Assembly: GCA_020632885.1 (NCBI GenBank)
Contig: JACKEQ010000006.1
Span: 1-64,000, forward strand
Source: Alphaproteobacteria bacterium
GTDB taxonomy: Bacteria; Myxococcota_A; UBA796; GCA-2862545
Length of the DNA stretch: 64,000 bases
Direction of reading: 5' to 3'
The stretch's first letter is position 1, and every line of letters begins with the position of its first letter. The notes under the pieces are model-generated. The model ran no database searches. It was not told the origin of the DNA and saw only the letters and a program-made list of their open reading frames with translations. This document shows, in pieces, positions 17,118 to 27,032 of this stretch. A program made the position numbers and the translations under genes.

Positions 17118-20100
17118 ATGGCCGACCGCAGGACCCCGAAGCCGACAGGCCGACGGGTCCGGGGCTACATCTCCGATCTCGTGGAGCTCAGCGCCCCCCG
17201 CGCGCTGTGGACGGCCCTCGTCTACCATCAGGACTACCGCGACGATGCCGTCCTGGAGGCCAGCGCCGAGCGCGTCGCAGCGTTCGCGCGCGCCGGATGC
17301 CCCGGGGTGCCGCCCCTCGTGCTCTCGGCACCGGGCGTGTTCGGCTACGACACCGGAGAGATCCGCTCCACCCGCGAGCTCGTCGGCGCGTCCCGCGGCG
17401 GGATCGGCTGGCGCGCGGCCGCACAGTGGTTCGCGGGTGCCGCGAAGGCGCTCGGTGGGGCCTACGCCGCGTCGGGCCTGAAGGGCCACGGCAGCCTCGA
17501 TCCCCACCGCGTGCTCGTCGACTACGAGGGCAACGTGCACGTGGTCGGCTTCGGCCTCCCGCGCCTCGACCTCGTCGACTTCCTGGACGACGCGTCGCTC
17601 GTCCCACCCACCGAGGCCCTCCGCTACAGCGCGCCCGAGTCCCTGGAGGGCGCCGAGGAGGACTTCGGTACCGATCTCTTCGTGCTCGGGCTCATCGCTG
17701 CGCGGCTGGGTGGCGGGCTGGCGCTCTACGGAGCCGAGAGCCCCACCGACCTGCTCGCGGCCGCCGCCGAGGGCGAGGGCCGCGCCGCCCTCGCGCGCCA
17801 CGCGCCACCCGAAGCCGTCATGGCCTGGCTCGGACCGGTGCTCGAGCCCTGGCCCGACCAGCGCCCGAAGACCCTCGCGGCGGCCATCGAGGCCGCAGAG
17901 GCGGCCATGGCGGCCATCGAGGGCGACGACCTCGCGGCGGCCATGGAGTCGCTCGCGGAGATCGCCTCGGACGTCGAGGTGGACCTCCCGCGCGGCTGGG
18001 CTCTGCCCGTGCCCCCGCCGCCCCTCGACGACGAGCACCGCGACACCGCGACCCGCCGCCTGAAGCGCGCCCATGGCGAGGCCTCCCGGGCGCTGGAGCG
18101 CACCCGCGCCCGCATGGAGCCCCTGGAGGGTCGTGACTGGTCGCTCTCCCGCCAGGCCGCCGAAGCCCGCGAGGAGGCCGTGCACCACGCCACCGCCGCC
18201 GAGCGCGCCGTCACGGAGGCCGCAGAAGCGCTGGAGCGCGCGGAGGCCGCCAGCACCCACGAGAGCCTGGACGCTGCGCTCGCCGAGGGCGAAGACGCCT
18301 GCGACCGCGCCCGCGGGGCGAACTCCGAAGCCCTGCGCGCCCTCGACCGCGCCACGAACGAGCTCCAGAAGGCCGAAGACGCCCGGGCCGCCGGCGATCG
18401 GCAGAAGCGCGGCGAGCGCGCCGCGGCGATGGTGGCCGAGGTGGAGGCCCTCCTCCCCCGCCTGGACGCCCTCGACGCCCGCACCGCAGCCTCCCTCACC
18501 GCGGACGCCCGCGCCGAGCAGAAGGCGCTGACCGCAGCGCTCCGCGCCTACGCCGAGGCCCCCGACGACGCGAGCGCGCTCCAGGCCCTGGAGGAGCGCA
18601 CGAAGGCGCTGCACCACGGTCTCCCCGAGCTGGAGCGCCAGGCGGACGAGGAGGTGGAGGCCGCCGTGAAGGCCGCGGCCGAGGCCGCGGAGCAGGCGCG
18701 CCTCCAGAAGGTGGCCGAGCAGGACGCGCGGATCGCGGCCCTGGACCCCCTGCCGGCCGTCTGGAGCGCCCTCGAGGCCGAGGTCTCCGCCCTGGGCGGC
18801 GATCCCGCGTTCGAGGAGGCCCTGGCCGGCCTGCGCGCGGATCTCGCCAGCGCCCGCGACCGGCTCGGTGACGCCGACCCGAGCGCCACCCGCGCGGCCC
18901 TCGACCCCCTCGTCCCCGGTCTGCAGGCGGGCGAGCAGGCCCTGCGCGGCCACATCGTCGCCCTGCGCGAGCGCGCGGAGGCGGAGGCCGCCGACGCCGC
19001 CCACAGGACCGGGGTGGCCGAGCGTCTGGCGGGCATGCGCGCCGAGGCCGCCGACCTCGCGAAGCGAGCGAAGGAGCGCACCCGCGGGGTGTCCCTCGCC
19101 CATCCGCACGCCGAGCCCGTCACCGACGCCATCGACGCCATGCGCGAGGCCCTGGCGGATGCCGAGCGCGCCTCCGAGGCCCTGCAGTCCGTCGAGCTCG
19201 AGCCCGACGACGACCCGGACGCCGTGCTGGACGCGGCCCTCACGCACCTCCAGTCGGCCCGCGACGCCGCGGCGACCGTGGAGGAGGCGGCCTCCCGCGC
19301 CGTCGAGGCCGACCGTCACGAGACCGAGCGGCTGGGCCACGAGCAGGCCGAGCGGGCGCGGGCCATCGTGCAGCACCGCGAGCAGCTCGCGTCCACGGGC
19401 GTGCGGGTGGCGGCGGCCGCCGCGAAGGTCCGCGAAGCCCTCGACGAGGCGGAGGCCCCCGCGCGCCCGCTCCTCGCCGCCCTCGCCGCGCGGGGCTCGG
19501 TGCACCTGGGTCCCCTGGAGCGCGCGCTCGACGCCCTCCGCCAGCACCACGCGCTGCTCCTCGGTCGCCAGACCAACTGGGAGCAGATGGCCGAGCCGGC
19601 CGGCGACACCGACGATCCCGACCAGCTCGAGGCCCTCGTCGCCACCGGTGAGGCCGAGGCGTCGTTCGCCGAAGCCGACCTCACCGACCTCCCGGACATC
19701 GTGGACGTGCTCCAGGCCGCCCTCGCGCTCGCCCAGGCGGAGCAGCAGGTCCACGAGGACGCGCTGGAGGCCGCCAGGGCCCGCATCGCCACCGCCATGG
19801 CCACGGCGGACGAGGCGGAGGCCCTCCTGCCCGGCCGGATCGACATCCCCGCCGAGCTGCGCGACGACGACACCATCCAGAGCCTGGAGGACGACCTCCT
19901 CCGCTCGGCGGAGGCGGCGCGGGGCAGCCTGGCCACCGTGCGCTCCGCTGCCGCCCACGACCCGTCGGTCCTCCCCGAGGAGCGCTGGCTCGCCGATCTC
20001 GAGGCCGCCGCCGCCCTGGCCCACACGCGCGCGGACGATGCGGCCGGTGTGTACGCCACGCTCGCCGAGACCGTCGAGGAGCGCCTCGCCGCCCGCGAGG

Positions 20101-23100
20101 CCGCGCGGAAGGCCCGGGAGGCCGCCCGCGACGCGGCACGCGACGCCCTCGTCGCCCTTCGCGCCGCCGACGAGCAGGCCGACGTCGCTCTACCCACGAT
20201 CGACGACGAGGCCGTGGCGGAGCGGGTCGACGGGCTGTTCCAGGCCCTCCGGGAGCTGCTCGACGGCTGGGAGCCCCTGCCCGACATCGATCCGCAGGGC
20301 GCACCCGAGGCTGCGCGCGACGCGCTCGTGCCCCTCGTGGAGCCCCGCAGGGCCGGGGCCAACGCCATCCGCCAGGCCCACGACGCCCTGCTCGCCGCCA
20401 TCACCACCACCACGGCGCGCGTGGCGTCCCTCCGCGAGGCCACCGGCCGGGGAGAGGCCGCCGCCGATCGCGCGGCGGTCGCGGGCGCCGCGGCCCGTGA
20501 GCTCCTCCGGGGCCTCATGGGGTCGTGGCCCCACCTGGTGGGCGATCAGGAGGCCCTGAAGGAGCGCGTGGCCGCCATCGAGGCCCACGCGCGCCAGGCG
20601 TCCACGGCGGCGGAGGAGGCCTCCGAGGCCGAGCAGCCCGAGGTCGCCCTCGATGCGGCCGGGCGCGCCGAGCAGGCCGCAAACCAGGCCGAGGCCGGCC
20701 TGGAGGCCGCCCGCCCGCTGGCCGACGCCCTCGCCGCCCGGGTGGAGGAGGCCCGCAAGGAGGCTGCAGAGGCCGACGAGCACAGGCGACTGGAGCTCAT
20801 CGAGGAGGCCCGCGAGCTCACGGCCACGGTGACCCAGCTCCGCGAGGGGCTCGACGAGGCGAGCCAGGAGGCCGTCACGGCCCTCGAGGACAGCCCGTCG
20901 GTCGGGGCCCGGCGTCTCTGGGAGGCCGCAGAGGAGCACCTCGACGCCGCGAACGCCCTCCTGCAGCGCATCGACGACGGTCTGCAGGGCGTCTTCAGCG
21001 CCTCCCACGCGGACGAGGCCGCCGAGCTGCTGGCGCGCTGCCGGGGCTGGGTGGAGGGGGCCCACACCACGGTCGACCCCGCCCGGGAGGCCGTGCACGA
21101 GGCCGCGGTCCAGGCCCGGAAGGACGTGGCGGCCAACGAGCAGCTCGTCGTGGAGCTCCAGGGCACCCGGATCGACCTGGACGCGATCGTCAACGAGGTG
21201 GAGGGCTCCCACACGGCCCTCGCGAAGCGCGTGCAGGAGGTCGTGGACGAGGAGGCTCCGGTCCCCGAGGTGGCCGAGACCCTCGCGTCCGTCGCGTCCC
21301 AGCTGGGTCACCTGCGGTCGGCGCGCGAGGAGCTCGGAGGGGCCCTCGAGGCCGCCATGCAGGCCGCCGACGAGCCCGCCCGCACCGAGCTCCGGCAGGT
21401 CGCCCAGCAGGCCCTGGCGCGGTCGAACGCCGCTCGGAACACCGCCCGGGCCCACGTGCGCAGGCTCGAGGAGCGGCTCGCCCAGCTCGAGGCCGCCGAG
21501 CAGGAGCGCCGCCAGCGGGCGATCGCCCGCCTCGGGGCCCAGCACCAGAGCCTGACCGACCGTCTCGATCGCATGCGGGGGGCCGCTGCCGTCGCCCTGG
21601 ACGCCGACGATGCCGCCGCGCTGCCAGACGCCATCGGCGCGGTCCGCCGCGCCCTGGAGGCCGCCCTGGAGCTCGCGTCGGGCTCCGAGGTGCGCGCGGG
21701 CCAGGCCGACCCCGAGACCCCGAGCCGGATGCTGGAGCACCTCGTCCGCCAGGGCGATCGGGCCCTGGAGCGCCTCGACGAGCGCGAGAGCGCCGTGCAG
21801 GTCGCGGTCGCGGGGGTGGAGGACGCGCGCCGGGCTCGCCGTGACGCTGCCGAGGCCGCCCACCGGGCGTTCGTGGAGCGCCGGGAGGCCATGCAGGGCG
21901 AGGTCCGAACACGCCTCGCGGACGCCGAGCAGGTGGTCCAGGGAGCCCGCCGCAGCGTGGAGAGCGCCCGCCCCCTCCTCGGGAACAGCCCGGCCGCATC
22001 GGCCCTCAAGGCGTGGACGTCGGCGAACGAGGCCGTGGAGGCGAGCGAAGCGGCCCTCGAGCGGGCGCGCGAAGCGCTGGGCCGCTGGCCCGCGACCCCA
22101 TCGGCATCGGCCGGCGACGACGCGCGCCAGGCGTCCCAGCAGGAGGCCCTCGACGTCGCGGAGCGCGTCCGGTCCCACGCGGCCGACGCCATCGCCGAGG
22201 CGGGTGCCGTCGCGGGGCTCATCGACCTCGGCATGCGGTCCGCCGAGGCCCTCGCCGGCATCCTCGACGACGCGGGGGCGGTCCGCGGACGGTACCAGAC
22301 GTTCGAGAGCCAGCTCGAGGAGCGGCGCACGTCGCTGGACGCCGCCATGGCAGAGGCGCCCGTGGCCTCCGCCTCCCGCCTCCACCGCGAGGCCCGCATC
22401 CAGATCGAGGAGATCGCCCAGACCCTCGCCGAGGCCCGGGCGTCCCTCGAGGAGCTCGGGGAGGCCAGCAGCGCGGACGAGGCGGAGGCGCTGCTCGAGG
22501 TGGCCACCGTGTCCCTCGACATCGCGGAGTCCGTGCTCGAGTACGCCCTGCCCACCGTCGATCGCGCGGTCCGCGAGGCCACCGAGGAGGCCCGGGCCAC
22601 GCGGGAGCGCCGGGAGCGCATCGAGGCCGCCCGGGCCGCGCTGGACGTGCTGCTCGCCCCCGAGCGCACACCGGAGGACGCCCAGGAGGCGATCGGCGCC
22701 TGCCTGGCGGACGCCGCGTTGCTCGAGCACCACGAGGCCGTGAAGTCCGCGGTCGCGTCGCTGTCGGAGGCCGTGGAGGCGTACACACTGACCTTCGTGG
22801 GCTTCGAGCACACCGTGCCGGACGACGCCGAGCCGGACGTGCTGGAGGCCCTGGTCGCCGAGGTGACCCTCGGTCGGGCCGCGGTGGACGCGACTCGCGC
22901 CGATCTCGACGCGGCGCTGACCACCGCGGCGGAGGCGGTGGCGGTGGCCCAGGAGCTCGACCGCCAGCACGCGGAGGCCCTCGATGCCGCCCGGGCGCGG
23001 TTCAGGGAGCAGGCCGACGCGCTGGAGGCGCGCAAGGAGCGGGTGCGCACCCTCCTCGAGAAGGCCCTCGCAGCCGCGGAGGCCTGGCCCGACGCCGGCG

Positions 23101-26100
23101 TGATGGAGAAGGCCGCGCTCGAGGCCGCGGTGGAGTCCGTGGTCGCGCTCGAGGCACCGCTCGTGGACAGCGAGGCCCCCGCGGACTGGGACCGCGCCAC
23201 CGAGACCACCACCGTGCTCGTGGAGACCGCCCGAGGCGTCGACGTGGACGGCCCCCTCGAGCTGCTCGAGGACGCTCTGGACGAGGCACGCCTCGAGGCG
23301 GAGGCCCGGCATCGGCGCCTGGAGGCCGCCACCGCGGAGATGGACGCCCTGCGCGAGCGGCTCTCCGCGCTCCGGGAGACCGCGGCCGCGCGGCTGAAGG
23401 AAGCCCGCACGGTGGCCACCGACTACCCGCTGGAGGCGGGTCTGCCCCTGGCTGCCCTCGAGGCCGCCCAGGAGGCGATCGGCGCCACGAGCCTCCCCGA
23501 CGCGCTGCCGAGCGACCCCGACGCCGCCGAGACCGCAGTGAAGACGGCCGCCTCGCGGATCGAGCGCCTGGAGGAGAACGACCTCGACGAGCTCCTCGTG
23601 CAGGTGCGCGCGGCGGTCGGCGAGGCCCAGGCCGAGGAGCAGGCCCAGCGGGAGGCCCTCGAGGAGGCCCACGCCCGCCTCGACGCCGCCCGGGAGCAGC
23701 TCCAGGCCCGCCAGGACCACGCGCGGCTCACGGTCGAGCGCCTTGCCCACGCCAGGGAGTGGCCGGAGGTCGCGGAGGCCTGGGAGGCCCTGGAGTCCGG
23801 CGCAGCGAGCCTGGAGGGGCAGGCCATCGAGAAGGGCCACCCGCTGCAGCTCCCGATCGCCCGGAAGCTCGCCGAGCGCGCGGAGGCCACCGCCACCCGC
23901 CCACCGGACATCGACGACCTGGCGAAGGCCGTGGAGGACGCTCTGGCCGCGGCCGTCGCGTCCCGCGCGGAGGCACGCGAGCGCCTGCAGGCCGCCCGTT
24001 CGCGGACCGGGGAGCGGATCGCCGCCCTCCGTGCGCGGATCCCGGATGCCGCCACGCTGCCGTCGGCGGAGCCGGTCCGCGCGGCCCACCGCGCCCTCGG
24101 GAGCACCCTCGCGCACCTGGAGGGGCTGCGGGTCGACGAAGGGGAGCCCGAGGCCGCCGACACCGCGGCGCTCGTCGCCCTGGCCGAGAAGGCCGAGGAC
24201 GCGGACCAGAAGGCCGCCTCGCGCGACGTGGACGGCCTGCTGGCCGAGCTCGACGAGGCCGTGCGGGAGGCCGCAGCCGCCGCGGCCCGCGACGAGCAGC
24301 AGCGCGTCGACACCCTCGCCCAGGCACGGTCCACGCTGGCTGGCGCCATCGGGACCATCACGACGGGCCTCGAGGCCAGGTCGGAGCGCATCGGGTCCCT
24401 CCGCGCGGCGAGCGACCCGCTCGGCCGCCGCTCCGAGGCGCGCGAGGCCCTGGAGGCGGCGCGCGCCACCCTCGCCGAGCTCCGTACCGCAGAGGAGGCG
24501 CTGGACGACCGCGTCACCGCGAGCGAAGCGATCTCCGTGGCCTTCGACGCCGAGATGCAGCTCGCCTCGGCCGAGGACCGCCTGCGTGCCGCGGACGCCG
24601 CCCTCGACGCCCTCCTCGCCGACGAGGAGCGGCTGGCCCGCGCGAAGGACGCGGCGGCCGACGACCACCGCGCGGTCGTCGAGCTGCTGGCCAGCCTGCA
24701 GGGCATCCTCGACGACGTGCCCGAGCCTGCTGGCGACGAAGCGGTCTCCCTCCGCGACGCCCTGGACTCCCAGGCCCTCGACGTCGAGGCCCTGCGCGCC
24801 ACCGCCGAGCTCGCCCTGGAGGCCGTCCAGGGTGCGAAGGACGGGCAGACCGCAGCAGACGCGGGCGAGCGCCTGCGCACCCTGATCAACGAGGTCCAGG
24901 AGCGCTTCCACGCAGCCCGGCAGGCCTCGACCGACCTCCGGGAGGCGAACCGCACCCACGCGGAGCGGCAGGCGGCCATGCAGCGCGAGGCCCTCGCGGC
25001 CGCCCGCGATCGGGCCGTGCTCGCGTCGGAGCGCGCCGGGAGGGCCCTCGAGGACGTCGGGAGGCTGCTGGCCGACGGATCGGACCGCGCGGGCGAGCAT
25101 CGCGACGACCCCACGATCGACGGGCTGCTCACCGAGCTGGCGCGCCGCAACGAGGACCTGCTGGCCATCGTGGACGAGGCCCGCGAGCACGCACAGGCCG
25201 CGGGCGCCACGCCGGACCCCGGGACCCACGCGGGGCTCGCGGTGAAGGCAGCGGACCGCGCGGAAGCGGAGGTCGCAAGAGCCCGTGCAGCCGTGGCGGC
25301 CATCGAGGCCCGCGCCATCGCCATCTTCGAGGAGGAGGTCGAGGCCGACCGCCAGCGGGAGGCGGCCATCCTCGCCCGGCGCGACACCCGGCTCCCCGAG
25401 CTGCGGGCGCAGGTCGACCGGATCGGCGCGCGGATCGAGCGCTTCACGCGCCCCGAGCCGATGGACGACGACGGTGTGATGGCGGCTCTCGCGAGGGTGG
25501 ACGCCGCCTTCGCCGACACCCGCTCCACCCACCAGGAGGCCGAGGACGCGCTGGGCGTGCTCGCGAGCGCCCGCCCCGACGACGTCGACGACTTCCTGAA
25601 GGACGCCGAGCGCGCCCTGGCGGCCACCGAGAAGGCCTCGGCCGCCATGAAGGCCGCGCTGACGGCGCTCGTCACCGAGCAGGACCGCGCCCGGGCCCGG
25701 GGCGCCGAGCTCGCCCTCGAGGAGGCCCGCGGGCGCGCCTGGGAGGCCTGCCAGCTCGCCCAGAGCCTGTCGGCCGACCTCACCCGTGCGCGGGCCGCCC
25801 TGCCCGAGGTCCCCGTGCCCACCCCGCCCCGCGTCCGCGAGGCCCTCGATCGCCTGGCCGAGGTGGAGCGCCGCCTCTGGCGGGCGGGCCAGCGGGCGTC
25901 CGAGGCGCGGGAGCGCGCCGGGGGCACCGACGATCTCGAGGCCGCGCAGTCCGCTGCGGAGGCCGCGGAGAAGGCCGTCGGGCCGGGGTACCGATGGGAG
26001 CGCGAGATCGACCGCGCCCTCGCGCAGCTCACCGAGCTCCTGCAGCCGGGTGACGTGTCCGACGTCATCCCGAGGAGCGAGCGGCTGCGGAACCTCCGTC

Positions 26101-26960
26101 GGGGGCGCATCCAGGCCGCCGAGCGTCAGGCCACGCCGGCGCCCGCACCGGACCGCGAGCACGAGGATCCGGAGGACTCCGAGGAGTCGGAGGAGGAGGG
26201 CCCGCCCGTCGACAACCCGACCGAGGCGCTCCTCCGCCGCCTCCGCGAGGGCAAGAGCCGCGGCGAGACCGGAAGGGAGCGCCTGCGTCGCCTGCGCCGC
26301 CAGGGCGTCCCCGACGAGCCGCCGAAGTCGTCCATCCGAGAGGTCGCCCTGGAGCCGGTCAGCCTCCCGGAGAGCGCCCAGGACTACCCGAGCCTCCAGG
26401 AGTTCGAGGACTACCAGGCCACGGCCGTCGACCACAGCCCCGCGCTCCGCCTCGACCAGCACGCGCCGATCGAGCCGCGCCAGCGCCGCCGTCGGCCCCC
26501 GCCGCCCGAAGCGCCCCCGGTCGACGATCCAAGCGAAGCCACCGTGGGTCCCGAGCTCGACGACCCCAGCGAGGCCACCCTGGTGGGCCTCCCGCCCGGG
26601 ATGGACGCCGCGCTCATCGAGGACGACGACGACGAGGCGAGCGCCACGCTGATCGCCAAGCCGCCCGCGAAGGGCGAGAGCCGCCGGCGTTCGATCGCCG
26701 GTCGGGACGCGCCTCCCGGACGCCCGCCCGTGCCGCCGAAGCCCGCCATGCCCGACGAGGACGATCGCACCCAGGCCTTCCCCGTCGGCGGCTTCAACCT
26801 CGAGGACGACCCCGACTTCGAGGACGCCAAGACCCAGGCGTTCAACCGCGAGATGATCGACGCGCTGCTCGGCAAGATGGACGACGAGGCGCCCAAGTGG
26901 GGCGAGGAGGAGAGCAGCACGAAGTGGGACACCCGCGACCAGAAGGGCCCCAAGCGCTGA
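17118..26960 (+). CDS. Giant pseudokinase/coiled-coil protein, 3280 residues
   Basis: One uninterrupted 9.8 kb gene. Residues about 75-200 read as a degenerate protein kinase C-lobe: GHGSLDPHRVLVD (123-135) in place of HRDxxxxN, GFG (144-146) instead of DFG, APE kept in YSAPESLEG (171-178), and TDLFVLGLI (185-193). No Gly loop or ATP lysine is clear, so it is probably a pseudokinase. From about 315 to 2990 the protein is an almost continuous Ala/Glu/Arg-rich helical coiled coil, potentially several hundred nanometres long. The last 270 residues are charged and disordered, with repeated motifs EATVG, EATLVG, SATLIA and two TQAF. There is no signal peptide or membrane segment, so it is cytosolic. 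A structural or scaffolding role, with the C-terminus as a target of kinases or FHA domains, is inference. Confidence 0.85.
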   Translation: MADRRTPKPTGRRVRGYISDLVELSAPRALWTALVYHQDYRDDAVLEASAERVAAFARAGCPGVPPLVLSAPGVFGYDTGEIRSTRELVGASRGGIGWRAAAQWFAGAAKALGGAYAASGLKGHGSLDPHRVLVDYEGNVHVVGFGLPRLDLVDFLDDASLVPPTEALRYSAPESLEGAEEDFGTDLFVLGLIAARLGGGLALYGAESPTDLLAAAAEGEGRAALARHAPPEAVMAWLGPVLEPWPDQRPKTLAAAIEAAEAAMAAIEGDDLAAAMESLAEIASDVEVDLPRGWALPVPPPPLDDEHRDTATRRLKRAHGEASRALERTRARMEPLEGRDWSLSRQAAEAREEAVHHATAAERAVTEAAEALERAEAASTHESLDAALAEGEDACDRARGANSEALRALDRATNELQKAEDARAAGDRQKRGERAAAMVAEVEALLPRLDALDARTAASLTADARAEQKALTAALRAYAEAPDDASALQALEERTKALHHGLPELERQADEEVEAAVKAAAEAAEQARLQKVAEQDARIAALDPLPAVWSALEAEVSALGGDPAFEEALAGLRADLASARDRLGDADPSATRAALDPLVPGLQAGEQALRGHIVALRERAEAEAADAAHRTGVAERLAGMRAEAADLAKRAKERTRGVSLAHPHAEPVTDAIDAMREALADAERASEALQSVELEPDDDPDAVLDAALTHLQSARDAAATVEEAASRAVEADRHETERLGHEQAERARAIVQHREQLASTGVRVAAAAAKVREALDEAEAPARPLLAALAARGSVHLGPLERALDALRQHHALLLGRQTNWEQMAEPAGDTDDPDQLEALVATGEAEASFAEADLTDLPDIVDVLQAALALAQAEQQVHEDALEAARARIATAMATADEAEALLPGRIDIPAELRDDDTIQSLEDDLLRSAEAARGSLATVRSAAAHDPSVLPEERWLADLEAAAALAHTRADDAAGVYATLAETVEERLAAREAARKAREAARDAARDALVALRAADEQADVALPTIDDEAVAERVDGLFQALRELLDGWEPLPDIDPQGAPEAARDALVPLVEPRRAGANAIRQAHDALLAAITTTTARVASLREATGRGEAAADRAAVAGAAARELLRGLMGSWPHLVGDQEALKERVAAIEAHARQASTAAEEASEAEQPEVALDAAGRAEQAANQAEAGLEAARPLADALAARVEEARKEAAEADEHRRLELIEEARELTATVTQLREGLDEASQEAVTALEDSPSVGARRLWEAAEEHLDAANALLQRIDDGLQGVFSASHADEAAELLARCRGWVEGAHTTVDPAREAVHEAAVQARKDVAANEQLVVELQGTRIDLDAIVNEVEGSHTALAKRVQEVVDEEAPVPEVAETLASVASQLGHLRSAREELGGALEAAMQAADEPARTELRQVAQQALARSNAARNTARAHVRRLEERLAQLEAAEQERRQRAIARLGAQHQSLTDRLDRMRGAAAVALDADDAAALPDAIGAVRRALEAALELASGSEVRAGQADPETPSRMLEHLVRQGDRALERLDERESAVQVAVAGVEDARRARRDAAEAAHRAFVERREAMQGEVRTRLADAEQVVQGARRSVESARPLLGNSPAASALKAWTSANEAVEASEAALERAREALGRWPATPSASAGDDARQASQQEALDVAERVRSHAADAIAEAGAVAGLIDLGMRSAEALAGILDDAGAVRGRYQTFESQLEERRTSLDAAMAEAPVASASRLHREARIQIEEIAQTLAEARASLEELGEASSADEAEALLEVATVSLDIAESVLEYALPTVDRAVREATEEARATRERRERIEAARAALDVLLAPERTPEDAQEAIGACLADAALLEHHEAVKSAVASLSEAVEAYTLTFVGFEHTVPDDAEPDVLEALVAEVTLGRAAVDATRADLDAALTTAAEAVAVAQELDRQHAEALDAARARFREQADALEARKERVRTLLEKALAAAEAWPDAGVMEKAALEAAVESVVALEAPLVDSEAPADWDRATETTTVLVETARGVDVDGPLELLEDALDEARLEAEARHRRLEAATAEMDALRERLSALRETAAARLKEARTVATDYPLEAGLPLAALEAAQEAIGATSLPDALPSDPDAAETAVKTAASRIERLEENDLDELLVQVRAAVGEAQAEEQAQREALEEAHARLDAAREQLQARQDHARLTVERLAHAREWPEVAEAWEALESGAASLEGQAIEKGHPLQLPIARKLAERAEATATRPPDIDDLAKAVEDALAAAVASRAEARERLQAARSRTGERIAALRARIPDAATLPSAEPVRAAHRALGSTLAHLEGLRVDEGEPEAADTAALVALAEKAEDADQKAASRDVDGLLAELDEAVREAAAAAARDEQQRVDTLAQARSTLAGAIGTITTGLEARSERIGSLRAASDPLGRRSEAREALEAARATLAELRTAEEALDDRVTASEAISVAFDAEMQLASAEDRLRAADAALDALLADEERLARAKDAAADDHRAVVELLASLQGILDDVPEPAGDEAVSLRDALDSQALDVEALRATAELALEAVQGAKDGQTAADAGERLRTLINEVQERFHAARQASTDLREANRTHAERQAAMQREALAAARDRAVLASERAGRALEDVGRLLADGSDRAGEHRDDPTIDGLLTELARRNEDLLAIVDEAREHAQAAGATPDPGTHAGLAVKAADRAEAEVARARAAVAAIEARAIAIFEEEVEADRQREAAILARRDTRLPELRAQVDRIGARIERFTRPEPMDDDGVMAALARVDAAFADTRSTHQEAEDALGVLASARPDDVDDFLKDAERALAATEKASAAMKAALTALVTEQDRARARGAELALEEARGRAWEACQLAQSLSADLTRARAALPEVPVPTPPRVREALDRLAEVERRLWRAGQRASEARERAGGTDDLEAAQSAAEAAEKAVGPGYRWEREIDRALAQLTELLQPGDVSDVIPRSERLRNLRRGRIQAAERQATPAPAPDREHEDPEDSEESEEEGPPVDNPTEALLRRLREGKSRGETGRERLRRLRRQGVPDEPPKSSIREVALEPVSLPESAQDYPSLQEFEDYQATAVDHSPALRLDQHAPIEPRQRRRRPPPPEAPPVDDPSEATVGPELDDPSEATLVGLPPGMDAALIEDDDDEASATLIAKPPAKGESRRRSIAGRDAPPGRPPVPPKPAMPDEDDRTQAFPVGGFNLEDDPDFEDAKTQAFNREMIDALLGKMDDEAPKWGEEESSTKWDTRDQKGPKR

Positions 26961-27032
26961 TCGGTCGTCATCCCCCACGTCGTCGTGTGCAGGCACGGGC
27001 AACCTGTTAGGTCGCCCGACCTGGAGCGAACC

